A stretch of 64,000 nucleotides of DNA. Source: Palsa-360 sp963710315 (GTDB lineage Bacteria; Acidobacteriota; Terriglobia; Acidiferrales; UBA7541). The notes beneath the pieces were generated by a model. The model saw nothing but the letters and a program-made list of their open reading frames with translations, was not told where the DNA came from and searched no databases. Location: contig CAVPZW010000005.1 of NCBI GenBank assembly GCA_963710315.1, positions 620,001 to 684,000 of the forward strand, in the 5' to 3' direction. The position numbers were made by a program, and so were the translations under genes. Numbering within the stretch: the first letter of the stretch is position 1; each line of letters opens with the position of its first letter. Below, in pieces: positions 42,320 through 51,557 of this stretch.

Positions 42320-43692
42320 TTCGTTGGCGCTCCAGCCATCTGGGTTTCTGAATGAAACGTGACCATCTTACCGGGATTGAGCAAGCCTTTGGGGTCGTAG
42401 CGCATCTTGGTCAGCAATTGCACGTTGTCCGCGCGGTAGCGGCCGCCGCCCTCGACATTATTCACGTGCGGATTGGCCACGAACACTCCGATCTTGCGGC
42501 AGAAGTCGATCATGTCGTTCAGGCGCTCCTCGGTTGTGTAGTAGACGACGGGAATTGCGCCGGGAACCACGCGGCCCTCGCCGTTCTTCATGAATTCCAT
42601 GTGGAACAAGATTTCCTGGCCGAAGCGCTCGCGCAATTGGCGCAATTGATCGCGCACCGTATCGGGGTTAAAGCCGCATTGCAAGTACGTATAAGCCTCG
42701 TCCGACCGCATGGCCCAGAGCGTGGTGTGATTCCAGGTGTAGTCGGAAAGCAGCGGTCTTGCATTGAGGCCGGGATATACGCCGCTTTGAGTTACGACTC
42801 CTGCGGCGTTGCGCGCGGCGGCTTCCAAATCGCCAAGCTGGCTCGATGCGATCATGAAAAAAATCAGCGTCTTGCCTTCCGGGGCATATTGGCGAATGGG
42901 CGTGAAGAAGGATGGAATCGGCCACTCGAAAACGGTAACAAGCCGCTTGATCCATGAAGGGCCGGTGGCGATCTTCTCGCCGAAATCGAGGGCGGCGGCG
43001 AAGGTGTCAAAAGCCACGATGCACTGGGACCACTCCACGGCCGGCGCCAGCGCAAGCCAAACGCGGGTGATGATTCCGTTGGTGCCCCAGGCATGCAGAA
43101 TGTCGTGAACCGCTTGGCCCTCGTGATGCATCAGGCGAGGTTCCGGCTCCATGGTCACCACTTCGAGAGCGCGGACCGTTTCAAAATCGCGCAGTCCGCC
43201 GTGCGCGACTGTGCCGATTCCTCCCGAGCCGCCGCTGACGAATCCGCCGACGGACGCCTTGATGATGGTCGAAGGATAGCAGCGCAGTTCCCATCCGGCC
43301 TTACGCGCTTCATTTTCCAGATCGCCCAGGCGCACTCCGGGTTGGCAAACGGCCACGCCCTCCGGCTGAATTTGCTCGATGCGATCCATGCGCGCCAGGT
43401 CCAGCACAACGCCGCCTTCCAGGGGAACCGCCTGGCCATAATTTCCCGTGCCCGCGCCGCGCGCCGTAACCGGAATACCGTTTGCAAAGCAATAGCGCAG
43501 CAGCTTCTGAATTTCCTCGGCGCTCAGCGGCTGCACCACCACGTCGCCCAACTTCCCATCCAACTGCCTGCGAAGCACCGGCGAATACCAATAGAAATCG
43601 CGAGAGAGCTGCTCGACGATCTGAGGATTCACGATCACGCGCGAGGGATCGCCGGTAAGAGATTGAAGGCTAGCGATGTGCTTCGGGTCCAT
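42316..43692 (-). CDS. FAD-linked oxidase (PCMH-type FAD-binding domain)
   Basis: This is a flavoprotein oxidoreductase of about 458 residues of the GlcD/VAO group. VTARGAGTGNYGQAVPLEGG, then VCQPGVRLGDLENEARKAGW, and SVGGFVSGGSGGIGTVAHGG are the pyrophosphate and FAD-binding signatures. The C-terminal domain holds LDP-KGLLNPGKMVTF, the family ending. It oxidises a hydroxyacid, alcohol or amine to a keto compound. I start at the ATG at 43692; a TTG at 43713 is an alternative. It overlaps the creatininase gene by four bases and follows the deaminase gene by 22 bases. No iron-sulfur partner such as GlcF is present. Confidence 0.85.
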   Translation of the reverse strand: MDPKHIASLQSLTGDPSRVIVNPQIVEQLSRDFYWYSPVLRRQLDGKLGDVVVQPLSAEEIQKLLRYCFANGIPVTARGAGTGNYGQAVPLEGGVVLDLARMDRIEQIQPEGVAVCQPGVRLGDLENEARKAGWELRCYPSTIIKASVGGFVSGGSGGIGTVAHGGLRDFETVRALEVVTMEPEPRLMHHEGQAVHDILHAWGTNGIITRVWLALAPAVEWSQCIVAFDTFAAALDFGEKIATGPSWIKRLVTVFEWPIPSFFTPIRQYAPEGKTLIFFMIASSQLGDLEAAARNAAGVVTQSGVYPGLNARPLLSDYTWNHTTLWAMRSDEAYTYLQCGFNPDTVRDQLRQLRERFGQEILFHMEFMKNGEGRVVPGAIPVVYYTTEERLNDMIDFCRKIGVFVANPHVNNVEGGGRYRADNVQLLTKMRYDPKGLLNPGKMVTFHSETQMAGAPTK

Positions 43693-43714
43693 GGAAATCA
43701 GCTCACTTTGCAAT

Positions 43715-44257
43715 TCAGGATTTGGCGGACTTTGTCTTTCTCGAACTCCAGGTGCGAAAAGCCCTTTGCATGTTCGGATGCGTAAAAAGCGTGTTGCACA
43801 AATCGCGAAGCACAGGCCCCTCCACGACGCAGGCGAAGTCCGAGCGGCGCGCCACTTCCTTGGCGGAAATTTGAATTTGCATTACGTGGCGATTGGCATC
43901 GGCGATAGTCGCTCCGAATACCACGCGGTCCAGCCTGGCCCACAACGCATTGGCCATGCACATGGGGCACGGCTCGCAGGTGGAGTACATGGTAAAGCCG
44001 GCAAGCGAGGGGCGTTTCAGTTTCTTGCAGGCAAGACGCACCGTGCGCGTTTCGGCATGAGAGCTGGGATCGTTTTCGCGCAGGACGGCGTTGGTGGCGC
44101 GCATCAGGCGCCGGCCCGTGCGCGTATCTACAATCAGGGCGCCAAAAGGAACCGGGCGGACAGTGCTCAGTGAGCGAGCGGTGAATTCGAAAATCTCGCG
44201 CACACGCTGCTCATCGATCGAGGAAATCCGCGACCTTGCGGAAGCCGGCTTAGCCAT
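43715..44257 (-). CDS. CDA-fold nucleoside/guanine-type deaminase
   Basis: This 180-residue zinc deaminase has SHAETRTVR (zinc His, catalytic Glu) and STCEPCPMCMANALWARL (two zinc Cys), which match the guanine deaminase/tRNA-adenosine deaminase branch; it differs clearly from the Fcy1-like pair at the window start. Its position as first gene of the ABC and hydrolase operon argues for a small-molecule substrate rather than tRNA. It should release ammonia from an amino group on a purine, pterin or related ring. The start at 44257 is preferred; the frame is open five codons more. Confidence 0.85.
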   Translation of the reverse strand: MAKPASARSRISSIDEQRVREIFEFTARSLSTVRPVPFGALIVDTRTGRRLMRATNAVLRENDPSSHAETRTVRLACKKLKRPSLAGFTMYSTCEPCPMCMANALWARLDRVVFGATIADANRHVMQIQISAKEVARRSDFACVVEGPVLRDLCNTLFTHPNMQRAFRTWSSRKTKSAKS

Positions 44258-44390
44258 GCCGCAATTTACCACATTGCCGGGCAGCCCGCCGCTGGACCTC
44301 TATTCAATTTTTGCATGGATACGATTAGACCTCTTTCGGCCAATGACTGCGTGATATTCTCGTCCACGTAAGGTGAATGGATTCGATCTC

Positions 44391-45389
44391 ATGGCCAACC
44401 GCTCCCACCGCGTCCTATGTGTGCTGATCTTCTGTGTGCCGATCTTCGTCGGCCTTTCCGTGTTCGGATGCCGGCGCGCCGAGGTCGACAATGGGCTCAC
44501 CAAAATCGTGCTGCAGGCGGACTGGTATCCCCAGCCCGAGCACGGCGGCTTCTTCACCGCGCTGGCAAAGGGATACTACAAGGATGAAGGCCTGGACGTA
44601 ACAATCCTTCCGGGCGGTCCATATATCACGGTGGCCAAGCAGGTTTCTTCGGGTACCGCGCAATTCGGAATGGGAGGTTCGGACAGGCTTCTGGAGGCCA
44701 ATTCCGGGGGACAAGCCCTCATCGCGGTTGCCGCCACATTGCAACACGATCCGCAAGGCATCATGGTGAGGAAGGACTCGCCCATCCACACATTCTCGGA
44801 CTTGAATGGCCATTCGGTAGCCATCAAGGTCGGCGAATCCGCGTGGTTCGATTTCTTGGTTAAGCGCTATCAACTGAATAATGTTCGGGTCGTCCCGGCG
44901 ATGATGAACGTGGCCAATTTTGTGGCCGATCCGCAGTACATACAGCAGGCATTTGCCACGTCGGAGCCGTTTTTCGCGCACCAGGAAGGCGTCGAGACAC
45001 GAGTGCTCCTGGTAAGCGATGCCGGATTCAATCCTTATCGCATCATGTACACCACCAAGGATTACCTCCGGCAGCATCCCGAAATCGTGGCCAAATTTGT
45101 CCGCGCATCATTAAAGGGATGGAGGGACTACCTGGTCGATCCGGGTCCAGCCCACGCCTTGATCGCCAAGCTCAATCCGGCGCTCAATCCCGAGTGGATG
45201 CAATTTACATGGACGCAATTGCGCGACGGCCATTTCGTGACAGGTGACGATCCGACCGGCGCGCAGCTCGGCCAAATGGATCCCAAACGCTGGGCCACCA
45301 TGTACGATCAGCTCGTCGATTTGAAGGTGATCGACAAACCGATTGATCCCGCAACCGCTTACACGCTGCAATTTATCCAGCCAAAGTAA
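44391..45389 (+). CDS. ABC transporter substrate-binding protein, NMT1/SsuA-like lipoprotein
   Basis: This periplasmic binding protein of about 332 residues has an N-terminal hydrophobic segment and Cys (VLIFCVPIFVGLSVFGC), consistent with a lipoprotein signal. The mature part begins with TKIVLQADWYPQPEHGGFF, typical of NMT1/THI5-like proteins that bind pyrimidine precursors, sulfonates or aromatic compounds. A GGFFTALAKGYYKDEGLDV stretch and a FSDLNGHSVAIK hinge region are also characteristic. Start choice between GTG 44373 and ATG 44391 is uncertain. It is divergent from the deaminase-to-permease operon, 133 bases away, and should be its binding component. Confidence 0.87.
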   Translation: MANRSHRVLCVLIFCVPIFVGLSVFGCRRAEVDNGLTKIVLQADWYPQPEHGGFFTALAKGYYKDEGLDVTILPGGPYITVAKQVSSGTAQFGMGGSDRLLEANSGGQALIAVAATLQHDPQGIMVRKDSPIHTFSDLNGHSVAIKVGESAWFDFLVKRYQLNNVRVVPAMMNVANFVADPQYIQQAFATSEPFFAHQEGVETRVLLVSDAGFNPYRIMYTTKDYLRQHPEIVAKFVRASLKGWRDYLVDPGPAHALIAKLNPALNPEWMQFTWTQLRDGHFVTGDDPTGAQLGQMDPKRWATMYDQLVDLKVIDKPIDPATAYTLQFIQPK

Positions 45390-45508
45390 GGGAGACAGGA
45401 AGGCATATGACGGGTGAGCCCGAAGCGCATCAGCCTGCAAATTCCGTCCGGGCCGAACTACACTCATTTCCGTTTCCGATCTGGAAGTGGAAGCCGTACT
45501 AAACACTA

Positions 45509-45546
45509 CCGCCCGCGCCAGCCCTGTGAAGGGGTGACGCGGGCGG
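45509..45546. terminator. GC-rich hairpin between convergent genes
   Basis: CCGCCCGCG (45509-45517) pairs with CGCGGGCGG (45538-45546), with further pairing of the inner CCCT/AGGG. It lies between the convergent binding-protein and propeller genes. No T tract follows, so termination is only suggested. Confidence 0.45.
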
Positions 45547-45599
45547 AGTATTTCATTGCAGTTCAAGGCACTTCAGAGCCTTACCGTGGCGCGATCTCT

Positions 45600-46691
45600 C
45601 TATCGGCCGTACACGAGCACTCTGAAATTTCCCGGCTTGGCCGTCGCCAGCGGATGAGGCTGTTTTTCCGTGGGAGCAGCCGGCGGATTGAAATCCGAAG
45701 TGCTGAGAAAAACATTGTGCGTCTTCGTATCGACCTGCAAAGTCTTGGCGCCATAGAGCGTTTTAATGGCCTCCACTTCGCTCAGCTTGTCCGGTGAATC
45801 CTCATGGTAAATGTGCATCATGCCTTCGCGCGTGGCCACGAACAGCATGCCTGTTCCGGGATCGAAAGCATTCGCGTCCACCCCTGCCGTAATTGGATAG
45901 GACTGGATGACTTTCCCGGTATCGGCGTCCATCATGATCACGAATTGCGGGCCGCGCCCTCCTGAGAAGAGCCGCCGGTTCTTTTGATCCATGGCCATGG
46001 ACGTCGGCGCGCCCGCCGGTGCGGCTGGCCAGCGTGACTTGATAGTGTTGGTGCGAGCGTCGATTGCCACTACATCGTTCTTTTCGGGATTGTTGTCGTA
46101 GATCATTCCTTTGCCGTTGACGGCCGGGAATTCCACTTTGCCGATCAGGTCGATCGTGGTGATCACGGATTCTTTCACAGCGTCGATCACGGTCGTGTTA
46201 TGGCTGTCGCCGTTGAACGTGAAGATATGCTTGGTCACCGGTTCGTAGATGATGGCATCGGTATCCAACTGGCCGGTCTTCACCCTGCCGGTTACCTTCA
46301 AACTCTTCAAATCGAAGATCACGACTTCCTGCACCGTGGCGTTGGGGTTGGAATCGCCGTCGGTGATGAATCCTTTGCCCAGATCCTTGGCCACGGCAAT
46401 CCCGTGGCAGCGATTCAGCCCTTCGATCTTGCCCACCACGGAATAATCGTCGGCATTGAGAACCACAACTTCCGTGCCGTGAGATATGTAAACCCGGCGC
46501 GCCTCGGCATCGACTGAAATGTAGTCGTAATACTCGCCGCCGCCCGGCGCAGCGGGCAAGGAAACTGTTTTCAGCAAGTGGTAGCCCGATGCCGCGGGTT
46601 TCGGCTGCGCGTGGGAACCCGACAGGAAACACGCGCCGGACAATACGAAGAGAAGACCAACTGCAAAACGGCCAAGACTGGAAAACTTCAT
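45600..46691 (-). CDS. Secreted YVTN-type beta-propeller protein
   Basis: This is a 363-residue exported protein. The signal peptide ends near GSHA (residue 28). The rest is made of WD-like blades of the YncE/YVTN type (RRVYISHGTEVVVLNAD, GIAVAKDLGKGFITDGDSN, KHIFTFNGDSHNTTVIDAV). Such proteins may bind quinone-cofactor or metal-related partners, but their role is generally unknown. I start at the ATG at 46691, with AAGGAG upstream; longer frames lack a signal peptide. It is divergent from the molybdenum-hydroxylase operon that follows and lies inside the catabolic island, so it could be an extracytoplasmic sensor or binding protein for the same compound. Confidence 0.8.
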   Translation of the reverse strand: MKFSSLGRFAVGLLFVLSGACFLSGSHAQPKPAASGYHLLKTVSLPAAPGGGEYYDYISVDAEARRVYISHGTEVVVLNADDYSVVGKIEGLNRCHGIAVAKDLGKGFITDGDSNPNATVQEVVIFDLKSLKVTGRVKTGQLDTDAIIYEPVTKHIFTFNGDSHNTTVIDAVKESVITTIDLIGKVEFPAVNGKGMIYDNNPEKNDVVAIDARTNTIKSRWPAAPAGAPTSMAMDQKNRRLFSGGRGPQFVIMMDADTGKVIQSYPITAGVDANAFDPGTGMLFVATREGMMHIYHEDSPDKLSEVEAIKTLYGAKTLQVDTKTHNVFLSTSDFNPPAAPTEKQPHPLATAKPGNFRVLVYGR

Positions 46692-47178
46692 GGAAACGCT
46701 CCTTTTTATTTTGTGTGCCGCGCAATTCGGAATTGGCAACGGGAATTCGCCGCACGACAGCGCCGCGCGCGGCGAGATTGGAGCATGACTGCATTCGAAG
46801 TTGGCGCGTTGCTCCCTCAAATATCCGGGAGCCCTCACCTAAAATGCTTCGCTGCTCCCGACGCTTGAAAATCTTTTCTTGCCCTCCGAACTTCGGAAAT
46901 TGTAGCACCAACATCGCTTTTAGCTTCTCAATTTGGCGGACCGGCGGAGTCCAGCTTTTTCAATTTGGACACAATGTCAGCTTCCTCTTCGAGTTGTTGG
47001 CACATGCTTGAAACTAAATATCGTCCAACACCGAATGCAATTTCGACGGATAGATGATAAATTCAGAAGCCGATTTTGAAAGTTTTCGGCGGGCTCGATT
47101 CATGTGCGTCGAATGTACACCCGCATCGGCCGTTCCCGGGTAACGCGAGGAGATGGAAATGTTGGCGCAGGTTCTGCC
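46692..47178. other. Intergenic region between propeller and molybdenum-hydroxylase operon
   Basis: This holds 487 bases, divergent on both sides, hence two promoters. It contains the short palindrome CAATTCGGAATTG at 46723-46735, 32 bases upstream of the propeller start, which may be a regulator site. Open frames here are weak and start-less; none was accepted as a gene. Confidence 0.4.
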
Positions 47179-47646
47179 ATGTTGTTGACGCTCGCGGAAG
47201 AGCTGCCTCTCAACGCTCCTGTCGATGAAGTTTGGAAGTTGTTGCGCGACACGCCGCGCCTGACCGGCCTTTTGCCGGGCGTCGAAAGCGTCGAGCCCTT
47301 GCAGGAAGAAGGAAAGGAATCGTACGCCGCCAAAGTAAGCGAGAGAATCGGCCCGTTCAAGATCAGCATGAATTTGCAGGTGAGCGTCATCGATTCGGTC
47401 GAGCCATCGCTGTTGAAAGCCACGATCAAAGGCGCCGATTCCATGGGCCTGAACCGCATGACCGGCTCCATGCAGGTTGCCTTGAGCCCATCGTCCACCG
47501 GAACGCAAATGCATTTCGAGGCATCCATTGAAGTTTTGGGAAAGCTTACAACTCTCGGCGCGGTCCCCATCCGGCGAAGGACGACACAAGTGTTCGCTGA
47601 ATTTGCAAAAAATATTCAGGGACAATTTGAGAAGGAGAACTCGTGA
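47179..47646 (+). CDS. coxG: CoxG-like SRPBCC protein
   Basis: This is a 155-residue protein of the CoxG/SRPBCC fold. AEELPLNAPVDEVWKLLRD and LLPGVESVEPL are characteristic starts of CO-dehydrogenase subunit G-like proteins. In CO-oxidising bacteria CoxG helps anchor the enzyme to the membrane; in other molybdenum hydroxylase operons its role is unclear. A C-terminal membrane anchor is not present here. The stop overlaps the GTG start of the (2Fe-2S) subunit gene by four bases. I choose the ATG at 47179; an earlier ATG at 47104 has no conserved sequence behind it. Confidence 0.82.
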   Translation: MLLTLAEELPLNAPVDEVWKLLRDTPRLTGLLPGVESVEPLQEEGKESYAAKVSERIGPFKISMNLQVSVIDSVEPSLLKATIKGADSMGLNRMTGSMQVALSPSSTGTQMHFEASIEVLGKLTTLGAVPIRRRTTQVFAEFAKNIQGQFEKENS

Positions 47647-48116
47647 ACATTGATTTCGAGCTGAACGGGAAGCCTGCGCATCTCGAAATTGAGCAGCGCG
47701 AAACGCTTGCCGAGGTCTTGCGAGGGCGCTGCCGATTAACGGGTGTAAAAATATCCTGCGAGGCTCAGGTGTGCGGAAGTTGCACGGTTTTGGTCGATGG
47801 TCTTCCCGTAAGCGCCTGCACGTTGCTCGCATACGAAGTTCGCGGCAAGCGGGTCACCACGATTGAAGGGGTGGCCGACGAATCGGGGCGGCTGCATCCG
47901 TTGCAGCAGGCATTTCTGGATAATTTTTCCTTTCAATGCGGATTCTGCACGCCCGGAATGATTTTGGCCGCAAAAGCGCTGCTGGATGAAAACAGCAAGG
48001 TTACAGAAGCGGAGATCGTCGCGCATATGAACGGCAACTTGTGCCGCTGCACAGGCTACTTGCCGATCCTGAAAGCGATTCGCCAGGCTGCGAACGAAAT
48101 GCGAGGCCAAAAGTGA
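47643..48116 (+). CDS. Molybdenum hydroxylase (2Fe-2S) small subunit
   Basis: This 157-residue electron-transfer subunit of an XDH/CO-dehydrogenase-type enzyme carries two (2Fe-2S) clusters. The ferredoxin-like cluster is bound by CEAQVCGSCTVLVDG with a later Cys (SACTLLAYE). The all-helical second cluster is bound by CGFCTPGM and CRCTGY. It passes electrons from the molybdenum site to the FAD subunit. It starts with GTG inside the coxG stop (GTGA), and its own stop overlaps the large subunit start in the same way. Confidence 0.93.
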   Translation: MNIDFELNGKPAHLEIEQRETLAEVLRGRCRLTGVKISCEAQVCGSCTVLVDGLPVSACTLLAYEVRGKRVTTIEGVADESGRLHPLQQAFLDNFSFQCGFCTPGMILAAKALLDENSKVTEAEIVAHMNGNLCRCTGYLPILKAIRQAANEMRGQK

Positions 48117-50395
48117 AACAACTCGGCGAATTCCAAGTTGTAAATCACTCCGTGCCCCGCGGAGACGGCATTCCCAAAGTAACCGGGGGCGCCATCTACA
48201 CCAGCGACATGGTGCTGGAACACATGGCCTGGGCAAAAGTGTTGCGCAGCCCATTTGCGCGCGCGCGAATTCTCTCCATCGACGTTTCCCAAGCCAAGAG
48301 CCACCCCGGCGTGATTGACGTATTAACCGGCGGCGATCTGCATGGGCTTCATCCTTATTACGGCCACGGCGTAAAAGATCATCCTCTGATCGCCATCGGC
48401 CAGGTCCGCTTCGTGGGAGAGCCGGTTGCGGCCGTCATCGCCGAAACGGAATTGGACGCGCAGGAAGCGCTGGGAAAAATCGTCGTCGAGTACGAAGAGA
48501 TGAAAGCAATCCTCGATGTGGACACCGCCATGGCGGAAGGAACTCCTCGCATCCATGAGACGGATTTCGCCGATGGCTCCTTCCGCGGCTTCGACGATTT
48601 TCCTGGCGCGGCCGGCAACATCTGCCAGGCAGTGCACGTCGGGTGGGGAGATGTGGACGCCGCATTCGCTTCGGCCGCGCACATCGCCGAGGGCGAATTT
48701 TATTTCCCCATGGTTTATGCCTATGCCATGGAACCGTACGTGGCCATTGCCGATTTCGATGCCAAGGGGCACCTGACGGTGTATTCCTCGGCGCAACATC
48801 CCTTCATGGTGCGCCACGATGTGGCTCACGTGTTTGGCCTGCCGCTCAACAGTGTGCGCGTGATCGTGCCCTACATTGGCGGCGGCTACGGCAGCAAGTC
48901 CTACACAAAAATTGAGCCGCTGGTTGCAGCGTGTTCGTGGAAAGCAGGGCGCCCTGTCAAGTTGCAGCTGAGCGTGGAAGAGGCTTTTCTGACCACGCGC
49001 GGAGACGATGCGCGCGTTCGAATTCGCACGGCAACCGACGCGAAGGGAAATCTGGTGGCGCGTCAGGCCACCATTCATCTGAATACCGGCGCGTACGCGG
49101 AAAACAGCCCCATGGTGTGCAGGAAAGCCGCCAACCGAATCGTCGGACCTTACCGCATTCCCAACGTGAAAATCGATTGTTTCGCTGTGTACACCAATAC
49201 CGTGCCCGCAAGTTCCTATCGAGGTTTGGGCGGAGCGCAGGTTACCTTTCCCGGCGAATCGCAGATCGATGAGCTTGCCGAAAAATCGGGTTGCGATGCG
49301 GTGGAGTTCCGGCTGAAAAATCTGGCCCAGAGCGGCGAGTCGATTCATCCCGGCATGCGTCCCATCGATGCGGATATTCCCGGCGATATTCGCGAGGCCG
49401 CCAAAATGCTGCGCATGGATCGTCCGCTTGCTCCCGGGCATGGGCGCTCCATTTGCTGCTCGGCGAGCGATGCGGGAGCGCACCCGGTAACGCTGGCGAT
49501 GGTGCAGGTGTATGCGGATGGCGCAGTATCGGTGTTGAGCGGGAGCACGGAGATCGGCCAGGGCAGCCACACGGTGCTCACGCAAATCGCGGCGGAAGAA
49601 ATGGGCGTGCCGCTGGAAAAGGTCCGCCTGATCGGTTCGGACACTGCAGTTACGTTGTTCGAGCGTTCCACCGGCGCGAGCCGCACAACCACGCTGATGG
49701 GGCGCGCCGTGCTGGAAGCGTGCCGCGAGGCCATCGCGCAAATCAAGGTGATGGCCGAGGAAGTTTTCGCGGCGCCGCAGGAAAAATTGGTCGAAGAACG
49801 CGGCGGCTTGCGCTGCGGCGAAACCTTCCTGACCTGGGCGCAAATCCTGGAAAAATATTTCAAGATGGAAGGCTGCAGCATCGTGGGCCGCGCCTATCTC
49901 CGCAAGGCCGGCGACCTGACGCTTATCCCGGTATTCTGGGAAATCGGCGTGGTGGGCGTGGAAATTGCCCTGGACGAAGAAACGGGGAAAATCGCGTTGG
50001 ATTCGCTGGTCACCATTGGCGATGTAGGGTTGGCCATTCACCCTGCAATGACCGAGGGGCAAGACCTGGGCGCGGCTACCATGGGCCTGGGGGCCGGATT
50101 GTTCGAAGAATTGATTTACGACGGGCAGCAATTGATGAATGGCTCGATGCTCGAATACCGTGTGCCGCGCTTTTCCGACCTGGCCGCTAACGTGGATATG
50201 AAACTGGTGCAGAATCGCGATGGCGTCGGTCCGTACGGCGCGAAGGGCGGCGGAGAAGGAGCAGTCAATCCGATTTCGCCGTGTATCGCCAACGCGTTGT
50301 ACAGGGCCACAGGCGTGCGCTTGAGAACGCTGCCCCTGACGCCCGAGCGCGTTTGGAAGGCGCTACAGGAAAAGAAGAAGGGAAAAGTGCTGTAG
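48113..50395 (+). CDS. Molybdenum hydroxylase large subunit, xanthine dehydrogenase family
   Basis: This is a 760-residue molybdopterin cytosine dinucleotide-binding subunit. The N-terminal a/b hammerhead (PRGDGIPKVTGGAIYTSDMV) is followed by cofactor motifs GGGYGSKSYTKIEPLVAA, SSYRGLGGAQ and GSTEIGQGSHTVLTQ. The catalytic Glu sits in GAKGGGEGAVNP near the C-terminus. The active-site loop reads SYRGLGG rather than the AYRCSFR of true form I CO dehydrogenase, so this is a hydroxylase of N-heterocycles or aldehydes, not a CO oxidiser. The start is GTG at 48113, overlapping the previous stop; the frame open to 48041 is not used. The neighbouring deaminase, amidohydrolase and decarboxylase fit a heterocycle substrate. 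Confidence 0.92.
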   Translation: MKQLGEFQVVNHSVPRGDGIPKVTGGAIYTSDMVLEHMAWAKVLRSPFARARILSIDVSQAKSHPGVIDVLTGGDLHGLHPYYGHGVKDHPLIAIGQVRFVGEPVAAVIAETELDAQEALGKIVVEYEEMKAILDVDTAMAEGTPRIHETDFADGSFRGFDDFPGAAGNICQAVHVGWGDVDAAFASAAHIAEGEFYFPMVYAYAMEPYVAIADFDAKGHLTVYSSAQHPFMVRHDVAHVFGLPLNSVRVIVPYIGGGYGSKSYTKIEPLVAACSWKAGRPVKLQLSVEEAFLTTRGDDARVRIRTATDAKGNLVARQATIHLNTGAYAENSPMVCRKAANRIVGPYRIPNVKIDCFAVYTNTVPASSYRGLGGAQVTFPGESQIDELAEKSGCDAVEFRLKNLAQSGESIHPGMRPIDADIPGDIREAAKMLRMDRPLAPGHGRSICCSASDAGAHPVTLAMVQVYADGAVSVLSGSTEIGQGSHTVLTQIAAEEMGVPLEKVRLIGSDTAVTLFERSTGASRTTTLMGRAVLEACREAIAQIKVMAEEVFAAPQEKLVEERGGLRCGETFLTWAQILEKYFKMEGCSIVGRAYLRKAGDLTLIPVFWEIGVVGVEIALDEETGKIALDSLVTIGDVGLAIHPAMTEGQDLGAATMGLGAGLFEELIYDGQQLMNGSMLEYRVPRFSDLAANVDMKLVQNRDGVGPYGAKGGGEGAVNPISPCIANALYRATGVRLRTLPLTPERVWKALQEKKKGKVL

Positions 50396-50419
50396 CTCGC
50401 CTCTTCAGAGGCGAGCTAC
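50392..50419. repeat. GTAG/CTAC palindrome over the stop codon of the hydroxylase gene
   Basis: A 28-base near-perfect palindrome (13 of 14 pairs), gtagctcgcctctt and its complement, covers the TAG of the large-subunit gene. It lies between two genes of the same operon, where it could form an mRNA hairpin affecting stability. It is of the same type as the elements at 37274, 53097 and 54858. Confidence 0.7.
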
Positions 50420-50457
50420 AAAGTTACAACTACAAGAGGATTGCGTAAGCAAAGAGT

Positions 50458-51318
50458 ATGACCACACTTAGCCGTTTCGAAATCCATAAGCCCGCCAGCG
50501 TGCTCGAAGCGTCGCAGATGCTGGTGCACTACGGCGATGAAGCGGGCATCTACGCGGGCGGCACGGAACTCCTGCTGGCCATGAAACATTCGGCCCTGAA
50601 CTATCGCCACTTGATCGACCTCAAAGTGGTTCAGGGGCTGAACACCATCGAAGCACGCAACGGCGCGCTGGAGATCGGAGCCACTTCGACGCACCGCAGC
50701 ATTGAGCGCTCCGCCATCGTGCAGCAACATCAGCGCGTGTTGGCTGAAATGGAGTCGCAAGTGGCCAATGTTCGCGTGCGCGCCACGGGAACTTTGGGCG
50801 GCAACCTTTGCTTTGCCGAGCCGCACTCCGATCCGGCGACGTTGCTGCTGGTTCTGGGAGGCGCGGTGAAAGTGGAGAGCGCCGCGGGCGCGCGCGAAAT
50901 TCCCTTGGAGGAACTTATCGGCGGCGCGTACGCCAGCAATTTGCAGCCCGGAGAAATTCTGACAAAGGTTACTGTTCCTGCCGCGAAGCCCACTCAACGC
51001 GCAGGCTACATGAAATTTCAAGTGCATGAGCGCCCCACGTTGGGCCTCGGACTGTGGATGGAAACGCCGGACGGCGGGCACACCGTTACATCAGCTCGCG
51101 TGGCGGTGGGTTGCGTTTGCCCCTTTCCGACGCGCGGCCTCGACGCCGAAAAATTGCTCACCGGCTCGCGCAGCGAAGTTGAGAACCGGCTGCCTCAAGC
51201 CGCCGATGCGATCGCCAACGCCGCCGACCTGGTTGACGACCACGAGGGCAGCGCCGAGTACAAGCGCCACCTGATCCACGTCTTCTTGCGAAGAGTGCTT
51301 GAAAAGGCGTTGGCCTAA
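50458..51318 (+). CDS. Molybdenum hydroxylase FAD-binding medium subunit
   Basis: This is a 286-residue FAD subunit of the XDH/CO-dehydrogenase family. The FAD pyrophosphate-binding motif is YAGGTELLLAMKH. The second motif, ATGTLGGNLCFAEPHSDPAT, is the TIGGN-type segment, and a C-terminal CO_deh_flav_C domain follows (ARVAVGCVCPFPTR). It accepts electrons from the iron-sulfur subunit and delivers them to NAD+ or a quinone-linked acceptor. The order G-S-L-M differs from the M-S-L order of classical cox operons. The gene is separated from the large subunit by a hairpin. Confidence 0.92.
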   Translation: MTTLSRFEIHKPASVLEASQMLVHYGDEAGIYAGGTELLLAMKHSALNYRHLIDLKVVQGLNTIEARNGALEIGATSTHRSIERSAIVQQHQRVLAEMESQVANVRVRATGTLGGNLCFAEPHSDPATLLLVLGGAVKVESAAGAREIPLEELIGGAYASNLQPGEILTKVTVPAAKPTQRAGYMKFQVHERPTLGLGLWMETPDGGHTVTSARVAVGCVCPFPTRGLDAEKLLTGSRSEVENRLPQAADAIANAADLVDDHEGSAEYKRHLIHVFLRRVLEKALA

Positions 51319-51341
51319 AGTGCGGCGCGGGCTTCTCCGTC

Positions 51342-51432
51342 TTTCTCCTCTTTTCTCTGTGTCCTCTGTGTTGAGCTTTTCTTGCGAGTAGACAAAAACT
51401 TAACACAGAGGACACAGAGAAGAGAGGAGAAA
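51342..51432. repeat. Long inverted repeat (30 of 31 pairs)
   Basis: Arms 51342-51372 and 51402-51432 are polypurine/polypyrimidine rich (ctctgtgtcctctgtgtt and complement) with one mismatch and a 29-base loop. It lies in the 239-base gap between the FAD subunit and the permease gene. Transcribed, it would form a very stable hairpin and probably ends or protects the upstream transcript. Origin unknown. Confidence 0.75.
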
Positions 51433-51557
51433 ACCGGAGAGGCCTGGGTAGTTGTGCGTTGTCCGTGCAATTGACAAGCTGGCGGAGCGCATGTTAATTG
51501 TGCGCGCGCTCCAATCGATCATTTTGGGTGTTTGCGGTATCCCTTCGGAGGAAATCG

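Noticed and set aside
48323..50131. 602-codon open frame antisense to the molybdenum hydroxylase large subunit
   Set aside because: The sense frame has all expected motifs; the antisense product is His/Arg-rich low-information sequence without relatives I recognise.
48113..50395. Form I aerobic CO dehydrogenase large subunit
   Set aside because: The active-site loop has SYRGLGG instead of the Cys-containing AYRCSFR, so CO oxidation is not supported despite the coxG-like neighbour.
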